DNA of 64,000 nucleotides from Methylobacterium phyllostachyos (GTDB taxonomy: Bacteria; Pseudomonadota; Alphaproteobacteria; Rhizobiales; Beijerinckiaceae), in NCBI RefSeq assembly GCF_900103445.1, contig NZ_FNHS01000003.1, positions 1-64,000 on the forward strand, in the 5' to 3' direction. The translations under genes were made by a program, and so were the position numbers. The notes beneath the pieces are model-generated. The model saw nothing but the letters and a program-made list of their open reading frames with translations. It was not told the DNA's origin and searched no databases. Positions 58,631 to 64,000 of the stretch are shown here, piece after piece (the first letter of the stretch is position 1; each line of letters opens with the position of its first letter).

Positions 58631-60507
58631 GACGCGGACACCTCGATGCCTTCCCTCTGGATCTTGCCCGCCTCGGTGATGTGCAGGAGCCCGAGACTGG
58701 TGGCGGCGGAGCTGGATCCGCCGTTCACGAAGCGCAGGACGTGCTGCGTCAGGAGGGTCGCGAACCGCCGCGTCTCCTGGTGGCACTGCCGCGAGAAGCT
58801 GGACGGCAGGCTGCCGTGCGCGACCCTGACAAGGTACTCGAACAGGATTGGCCGGAGGTCGAGGGCCGGCATTTCAGGCAGCTGCATGCCCTTGAGACTC
58901 GTTTGCACGGAGAGCCGTGGCCGCCGCCTCGACTTGTCGTGCGACACGGCGACGTGCAGGAACGAGTGCCCGCCAGCGAGCGGTATCGGGTCGACCGTGA
59001 CGATGCGGCCGGTGGGGTCGTCCGTCCGGCCGAGAGTGCCGGCGAGCCAGAGCTGGTCGGAATCGTCGGACATCATGCCGGTGAGCGTCCGGTTGAGACC
59101 TCTGATGAGATCGCGGGTGGCGCTCTTCACAGCCGCCTGATCGCCCCCTGTTCTCACGGCTTCGCGGAAGCGGAGATACGCGCCTCCGTGGTGGAACACG
59201 GTCAGCACCCAGGGCGCCAGTCCAGGCGCGGCCGGCTCGATGCCGTTGGTCGGCAGCCGGAAGAAAAGGCGTCGCCGCTGGGCATCAATAGCCTTGTGAA
59301 ACTCGGCCCTGTTGAACCCTTGGGGACCGCCCCTGACGTAGGCGTTGCGCTGCGTCTCGAACAGGCGCTCACCGTAGTGCGGGTCGGGGTCGTTCACCGC
59401 CGCCCTAACAGGCTCGGGCCGGCCGTGAAGGAGCAGGTCGTCCACGGCGTTGTTCGTCTCTTGGCCGAGACCGAATGCGTCGAGCACCGCGAACATGCTG
59501 TTGTTTTGCCGCCGCTCGGACCGAAGGTTCCCGCCGACCGCGTTGTCGTATGGATTGGTCAGTGAGTAGGCGTTTTCCTGGGCCCTTATACGAGCCTCGC
59601 CGCAGGTGAGTAGCGGGACATCGGGATCCTTGGCGTCGCCGAGCACGACGTTGACGACGAGGGCCAGGACCTGGCGAAGGGGCACATGCTTGTCGTTCGC
59701 CGATGCCACCTCGAACAGCTCGCGCAGCCGCGTGCGGAAAAGCCTGTCCGACCGTCCGTCGACGCCGCCGTGCAGAAGCGCCCTGTTCAGCCGGATCGGA
59801 CAAGGGCGTTCGGCATCGGCCGCGATCTGGCAACCGGAACATCCGGTCTCCCAACCAGGGTGGTCGAGAATGGCGTCGATGACGCTGTCGAGGGTCGTGC
59901 CGGTCAGCCTGCGGCTGAGGTTGAACAGTCTCAGGCCAAGCTTGCCAGTGGGGTCCTTCTCGACCTCATGGAGCATCATCTCGGACAGGATGTCGTAGAC
60001 CTGCCGATGCCGCTCCGCATCGGGGCCGCCCCCGTCCGCCGCGTCGCGCCATAGCTTCAGCAACTGACCGTCATTCGCAGCGACGAGATACACCGCCGAG
60101 GTGTCGTGCCCGAGAAGGGCGTTCGTGATGCGTCCGATCTCCTCGGCCTTTCGCGCCGCGGGCACCTCGCTGAGGTCACGAATGATGCGCAGCTCCCGGC
60201 CGTTCGGTAACGTGTGGGTGACCAGGACGTCCGACCCGGGCCAGGCGCTTGCCGGCCCCTTCAGGAAGTCGAGGAAGACCTTGCGGATGTTGTAGGTCTT
60301 GCCGTCGCCGGCGGTGCCCGTCAGCACGACGTTGACGGGATCCGCGCCCGTCAGGATCTGTCCGACCTCATCGACGAGCGGCGAGGGAATGACGATCTCG
60401 TCGACGCCCAGGCGGTCGATCTCGCCGCGGACGAGCTCGTCATACAGGGCGTCGGATGCCGCGCTCGGGCCATAGCTGCGCAGGAAGTTGACCAGGGGAT
60501 TGTCCAT
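58627..60507 (-). CDS. dptF: DptF/SspF-type ATPase of the restriction module
   Basis: 626 residues, ATG at 60507. Walker A GTAGDGKT at residues 64-71 follows an N-terminal helical part. A CSGCQIAADAERPCP cysteine cluster near residue 225 may bind metal. Further on, LTNPYDNAVGG and FAVLDAFGLGQETNNAVDDLL are typical of this family. It is 12 bp downstream of the sspD stop and overlaps dptG by 4 nt. It should act with DptG and DptH in recognising unmodified DNA. Confidence 0.8.
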   Translation of the reverse strand: MDNPLVNFLRSYGPSAASDALYDELVRGEIDRLGVDEIVIPSPLVDEVGQILTGADPVNVVLTGTAGDGKTYNIRKVFLDFLKGPASAWPGSDVLVTHTLPNGRELRIIRDLSEVPAARKAEEIGRITNALLGHDTSAVYLVAANDGQLLKLWRDAADGGGPDAERHRQVYDILSEMMLHEVEKDPTGKLGLRLFNLSRRLTGTTLDSVIDAILDHPGWETGCSGCQIAADAERPCPIRLNRALLHGGVDGRSDRLFRTRLRELFEVASANDKHVPLRQVLALVVNVVLGDAKDPDVPLLTCGEARIRAQENAYSLTNPYDNAVGGNLRSERRQNNSMFAVLDAFGLGQETNNAVDDLLLHGRPEPVRAAVNDPDPHYGERLFETQRNAYVRGGPQGFNRAEFHKAIDAQRRRLFFRLPTNGIEPAAPGLAPWVLTVFHHGGAYLRFREAVRTGGDQAAVKSATRDLIRGLNRTLTGMMSDDSDQLWLAGTLGRTDDPTGRIVTVDPIPLAGGHSFLHVAVSHDKSRRRPRLSVQTSLKGMQLPEMPALDLRPILFEYLVRVAHGSLPSSFSRQCHQETRRFATLLTQHVLRFVNGGSSSAATSLGLLHITEAGKIQREGIEVSAS

Positions 60508-60519
60508 GGTGTCCGCACG

Positions 60520-61338
60520 TCAGAGGTGGCAGATGGCGCAGCCGTCGGCGTCGGCCTTGGGCTTCAGCGTGCGCCTGGGCATGCGCGAGACGTCGTCCAG
60601 GGTCCTTCCGTCGACCCAGGTGAACTTCTTGCCGTTCTTGACGACCTCGTACTCCTTGGCCCGCTCGAACAGGGCCGGATGCCGTTCGCGAAGGCCCTGC
60701 CACTCGCCGATCTGCTGGTAGAAGCAGAAGAAGCACCCGCTGCGGCTGCGCCACTCGTAGTATCCCGGGAAGCCCAGCCCGGACGCCTCCAGGATGTTCT
60801 GGACGTCGGCCAGGGTAATGCCGTCGTCCTTGAACGGGTAGACCGGCGTGATGTTCGGCTGCTCCGACATGACGACGGGCTTCGTCCCCGTCCCGAGGTA
60901 ACCGGCACGGTTCTCGTCCCCGCGGATCGCGATGTAGGAGTAGGCGCGGGCCGAGCCTATGTGCCGCTCGAACGGCGCGATCTTCAGGATGCGCGTGCAC
61001 CAGCGGGAGCGAGGGCCCGGAAGGAAGCCCGCGAAGTGCTCGTACAGGGCCACGTCGAACGCGGACCGGCCGGGCTTGTGGCCGACATCGAACAGGTCGA
61101 GGGCCGAGACGCGGGTGACCTCGACGCCCAAGACATGCTGCAGGCGGTCGAAATATTCGTAGGTCTCGGGCAGCTCCGCGCCGGTGTCGGCGAAGACATA
61201 CTCGAAGGGCAGGTGCGGGTAGTGCTGCGACAGGTAGACCGCGAGCGCGGTCGAGTCCTTGCCACCGGACAGGGGAACCACGTGCCGCGCCTCGTGGTCC
61301 GCTGCCGCCTCGTCGACCGTCGCCGGCTGGACGCTCAT
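60520..61338 (-). CDS. sspD: PAPS-reductase-like sulfur transfer enzyme (SspD-like)
   Basis: 272 residues from the ATG at 61338; the longer frame is a shadow. The PP-loop LSGGKDST is at residues 23-30. Cysteines C114 (RWCTRIL), C202 and C205 (GCFFCF) and C267 and C270 (GCAICHL) suggest an iron-sulfur cluster or persulfide transfer. DndC is about 500 residues, so the short length fits SspD better. It would activate DNA for phosphorothioation in the SspABCD pathway. It starts 4 bp after the ATPase stop and is followed by DptF, which gives the SspD-FGH order. Confidence 0.72.
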   Translation of the reverse strand: MSVQPATVDEAAADHEARHVVPLSGGKDSTALAVYLSQHYPHLPFEYVFADTGAELPETYEYFDRLQHVLGVEVTRVSALDLFDVGHKPGRSAFDVALYEHFAGFLPGPRSRWCTRILKIAPFERHIGSARAYSYIAIRGDENRAGYLGTGTKPVVMSEQPNITPVYPFKDDGITLADVQNILEASGLGFPGYYEWRSRSGCFFCFYQQIGEWQGLRERHPALFERAKEYEVVKNGKKFTWVDGRTLDDVSRMPRRTLKPKADADGCAICHL

Positions 61339-61342
61339 GGAT

Positions 61343-64000
61343 CTATGCTTTCCGACGGAGTGCGAGGACGTTTCGTTCTGCGGAGCCGGTGTCACCCCAC
61401 TTTTCGAGGAGGCCTTCCAGGTTCCTGATCCTGGCCTCGACGACCGGCCGGAGCGAGGCCGGCGGATCATGCGCGTCGAGAGCCGCGTCCTCGATGCGGG
61501 ATTTTGCCTCCCGAAGCGTGGCCCGGAACTGGTCGACTGTGGCATCGCCCCATTGGTCGAGGCCCTTCTGGAGGAGCACCGAGCTCATGGTGCGGGCCAG
61601 ACTCTGCGGCGAGAACCGCCCGTTGGAGGTCTCCCGCGCGGTGCGCAGGATCGCCTTGTCGGTGACGCGGAGATCGGTCCTGGCGAGCAAGGCGTCGACG
61701 CTGAAGCAGTTCACCCAGTCACGAACCCCGTCGACGGGGTCGCATCCCGGGCCGTTCAAGCTCAGGGTGTCCGACAGGGCCGTCACGGCCTCTGCGGTGT
61801 AACCGTCGACCAAGCCGTCCACCTCGTTGCGAAGGCTTTCGAGCCGGCGGATGATCGCGTGACGACCATCCCCGCTGCCGACGCCAGCTCTGCCCAGTCT
61901 CGTGAAGCCGCCGAGCAGGAGATCGAGGGGGTCGGTCATGGCGGCGGTGAGCCGAACGAGCTCACGCGCTCCCTCGCTCAGCCTCAGCGTCCTCCTTGCC
62001 GCGTCCGGCACGGATGAACGCCACAGGCAGACGGCATCGAAGGCGAAGCGCGCCAACTCCCTGCCTGGCTCAGGCCTACGGTGCGAGAAGACGTAGGCCA
62101 CCTCTTCGAGGTATTCGGCCGTCGACGCCCCCTGGTCCACGACGGTGACGGCGAATGGACCCGGATCCTCGAAGATCTGCTCGATGTCGAAGCCCAGGAT
62201 GTCGGGCAGGTATTGCCCGTCCCGTGTCAGGGCCACCGCACGCGCGAACCTTACGTACCCGGCGGTGGCGATGATCGGGATGAGCCCCTTTGGCAGACCG
62301 TGAGGCGCTCCCGCGAGCAGGCCGACTAGCTCAGTCACGGGCTTGGGAGCAGGCGCCGCCGTCCCGAAGAAGGTGCCGATCTTGCGCCAGACAGCGGCGA
62401 GATGCCGGTCAGGCAGCTCTTCCGCGTCGGCGAAGCGGCCGCCATCGCCCTCGGTCCTGTAAAGGCCGGACTTCTCAAGGACTGTCCGGAAAATCGAACT
62501 TTCGGCGCTACGGTCCTCGGGAGCGTAACCGAGATGGGGACGCCCGACCCGTTCGAGCGTGTTGCGCATCACCCTGACGCGAGCCGTCCTCATCTGCCGC
62601 GATATGCGGTCGCGCACGATGCCGTCGTTCGAGATCCGGGGGGTCTCCTCGAACCACTTGTCCATCAAGATGGACGCAACGACCGACGCGGGCCTGTCCG
62701 ACGTGACGTCGAGCGGCTGCCCGCCATGGTACCATTTCGTGCCATGTGGGCGGGGATCGACGAGCCGGCGAACGAGCGTATCGAGATGCGTCCTCGCGAC
62801 GTTCAGGAGTTCGTCGAGCTCCGAAGCGACGTGAGGGTCCATCGACACGAAGGCCACGTCTTCACGCAGCGCTTCGAGAGACAGGATCTCCAAGGCGGCC
62901 TCGCGCAACTCGCATGGCTCGTCCGGGACGACGAACACGGTCCTGCCCTTCTGTGAGGCAGCGCCCTGGACGACCTTTCGGGCGGCGACGAGATCCTCGA
63001 CGCTCTCCGCCAGCACGTAGACGACGCGGCCATCCTCGTCGTCCGCCGGAAGGGCCTCAGCCGGAAGATCGCCCTTGCAGGCGGCGAGCTCCCGGGCCGT
63101 CAGGAAGAGTCCCTTGAGATGGCGGGTGACGCCAAGCCTCACGTTGTGCGACACGGGCCGCACGAATGGCGCCACCATCCGGGACCGTACGTACTCCGAG
63201 AGGTCGAAGGTCTCGGAACGGCGTTCCCGCTCTTCCCGGACCCGGCCGGAGACGTCGACGTCTGTGCCGTGCCAGACGGACACGTCGTCGTTCTTCTTCC
63301 GCCAGAGGAGAAGGGACCTGCCGATTAGAGCCTCTACGGCCGAAGTCACCGCCGCGGGAACCGTCCCGCGGCACCGCAGGGCGAGCTCAAGCGTCGAGCG
63401 ACGCAACCTTCGCCGCTCGCCGTCACGACCCAGCTGAAGGATGCACGTAGCGGCCAGAACCTCTCGCTCAAGCTCGTCCTGCGCCCGTGCGCGAGCGCTT
63501 TCCGTCTCGATCCAGCGGCGATAGGTGCCGCCGATGCCCACGTCCGACCTCATCGCGTCCGAGAACGCCGAGTAGATCTCCTCGAAGCCGATGGGCCTTC
63601 CGACCTCGCGCTCGGCCAGGAAGCCGAACAGGCTGCGTTCGTTCTGCCCCACCCGTGCGACGAGGGACGGCAACGCGTGGAGCGCCCCCGCGGTGACCGG
63701 CCATGCCTTCCGGACCAGCTCCGCGACACGACGCTCGTCGCGCTCGCCGCCGAACCAGCCAGCCTCGATGGCGTCTGCCGCAACAGTGGCTGCCTCGTAG
63801 GGCATCGAGACGTCGTCGCCCTCCTCCGCGATCACCTCGGCCAGCAGCTCGAAGATCTCGAAGCTGTCCTCAAGGAAGCGGATGGGCGTGAAGCGCCCCT
63901 CGACCTTGCGCCACTCGTTACGGGAGGACTGGTTCAGCCTTCCCGCATAGCTGAGCAGGTTCTGGTGCATGAGCACGGTGAGGCTTGCCGTCGGTCGCGA
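61343..64000 (-). CDS. sspC: Large ATPase, SspC-like (N terminus beyond window)
   Basis: The frame is open to the right edge, so the N-terminal P-loop part is outside. The visible 885 residues start in ASLTVLMHQNLLSYAGRL and RNEWRKVEGRF, a segment that in AAA-type ATPases follows the Walker B region. The rest is helical, with VRPVSHNVRLGVTRHLKGLF and VVYVLAESVEDLVAARKV. The position directly upstream of the PAPS-reductase-like gene fits the SspC of sspBCD. Confirmation needs the missing N terminus and a neighbouring DUF4007 (SspB) gene. Confidence 0.6.
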   Translation of the reverse strand, partial: SRPTASLTVLMHQNLLSYAGRLNQSSRNEWRKVEGRFTPIRFLEDSFEIFELLAEVIAEEGDDVSMPYEAATVAADAIEAGWFGGERDERRVAELVRKAWPVTAGALHALPSLVARVGQNERSLFGFLAEREVGRPIGFEEIYSAFSDAMRSDVGIGGTYRRWIETESARARAQDELEREVLAATCILQLGRDGERRRLRRSTLELALRCRGTVPAAVTSAVEALIGRSLLLWRKKNDDVSVWHGTDVDVSGRVREERERRSETFDLSEYVRSRMVAPFVRPVSHNVRLGVTRHLKGLFLTARELAACKGDLPAEALPADDEDGRVVYVLAESVEDLVAARKVVQGAASQKGRTVFVVPDEPCELREAALEILSLEALREDVAFVSMDPHVASELDELLNVARTHLDTLVRRLVDPRPHGTKWYHGGQPLDVTSDRPASVVASILMDKWFEETPRISNDGIVRDRISRQMRTARVRVMRNTLERVGRPHLGYAPEDRSAESSIFRTVLEKSGLYRTEGDGGRFADAEELPDRHLAAVWRKIGTFFGTAAPAPKPVTELVGLLAGAPHGLPKGLIPIIATAGYVRFARAVALTRDGQYLPDILGFDIEQIFEDPGPFAVTVVDQGASTAEYLEEVAYVFSHRRPEPGRELARFAFDAVCLWRSSVPDAARRTLRLSEGARELVRLTAAMTDPLDLLLGGFTRLGRAGVGSGDGRHAIIRRLESLRNEVDGLVDGYTAEAVTALSDTLSLNGPGCDPVDGVRDWVNCFSVDALLARTDLRVTDKAILRTARETSNGRFSPQSLARTMSSVLLQKGLDQWGDATVDQFRATLREAKSRIEDAALDAHDPPASLRPVVEARIRNLEGLLEKWGDTGSAERNVLALRRKA

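Noticed and set aside
60520..61338. Calling the PAPS-reductase-like gene dndC
   Set aside because: It is about half the length of DndC and lies with an SspC-like ATPase and no dndD or dndE in view.
41291..64000. Second copy of the tRNA-Pro 3' end (attR)
   Set aside because: No copy was seen inside the window, so the island must end further right, if at all.

Overview
The window looks like chromosomal DNA of a high-GC alphaproteobacterium of the Hyphomicrobiales, most like Methylobacteriaceae. This rests on the high GC and long shadow frames, the rpsT-dnaA linkage, a PodJ-like polarity protein, DUF1203, DUF3429 and DUF2059 proteins, and several c-di-GMP turnover proteins. I ran no database search; family names come from motifs and gene order.

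Positions 1-41300 are mostly core chromosome. They hold the 3' part of a TonB-dependent receptor; a HerA-type ATPase followed after 1 nt by a GGDEF/EAL protein; O-acetylhomoserine sulfhydrylase; a decayed RelB-YafQ toxin-antitoxin pair; an acyl-CoA dehydrogenase; the PodJ-like protein; an MHYT-GGDEF-EAL protein; isocitrate dehydrogenase; a SpoU/TrmJ-type methyltransferase; ccmAB; rpsT and dnaA; a thiolase and a FadJ-type enzyme; threonine aldolase; an exonuclease joined to a SWIM zinc finger; LigA; an MFS transporter; and a phosphopantetheinyl transferase. A small AT-richer accessory patch (22645-24813) between ccmB and rpsT carries a nuclease-toxin gene broken by one in-frame TAG, with three small downstream genes, at least one of them immunity-like.

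At 41214-41290 lies tRNA-Pro(CGG). A tyrosine integrase gene begins 93 bp past its 3' end, which marks the left edge of an integrated island that runs off the right side of the window. Its first part (41383-47469) is one tightly coupled minus-strand operon: regulators, unknown proteins, a PcfJ-like protein, an excisionase-like protein and the integrase. A divergent pair on the plus strand (47765-49206) ends in an orphan D12 adenine methylase. A 14-bp perfect inverted repeat sits between the two arms.

The cargo, 49633-64000, is a minus-strand DNA phosphorothioation defence operon. In transcription order it has a large ATPase cut by the window edge (SspC-like), a PAPS-reductase-like sulfur-transfer enzyme (SspD-like), the DptF/DptG/DptH restriction module (the SspFGH type), and a phosphorothioation-associated methyltransferase-like protein. 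Most of its genes overlap by 4 nt. Modification (SspBCD) and restriction (FGH) would act together: phosphorothioate marks label self DNA and FGH damages unmarked DNA. The role of the methyltransferase-like protein is the least explained part. SspB, and possibly SspA, should lie just past position 64000.
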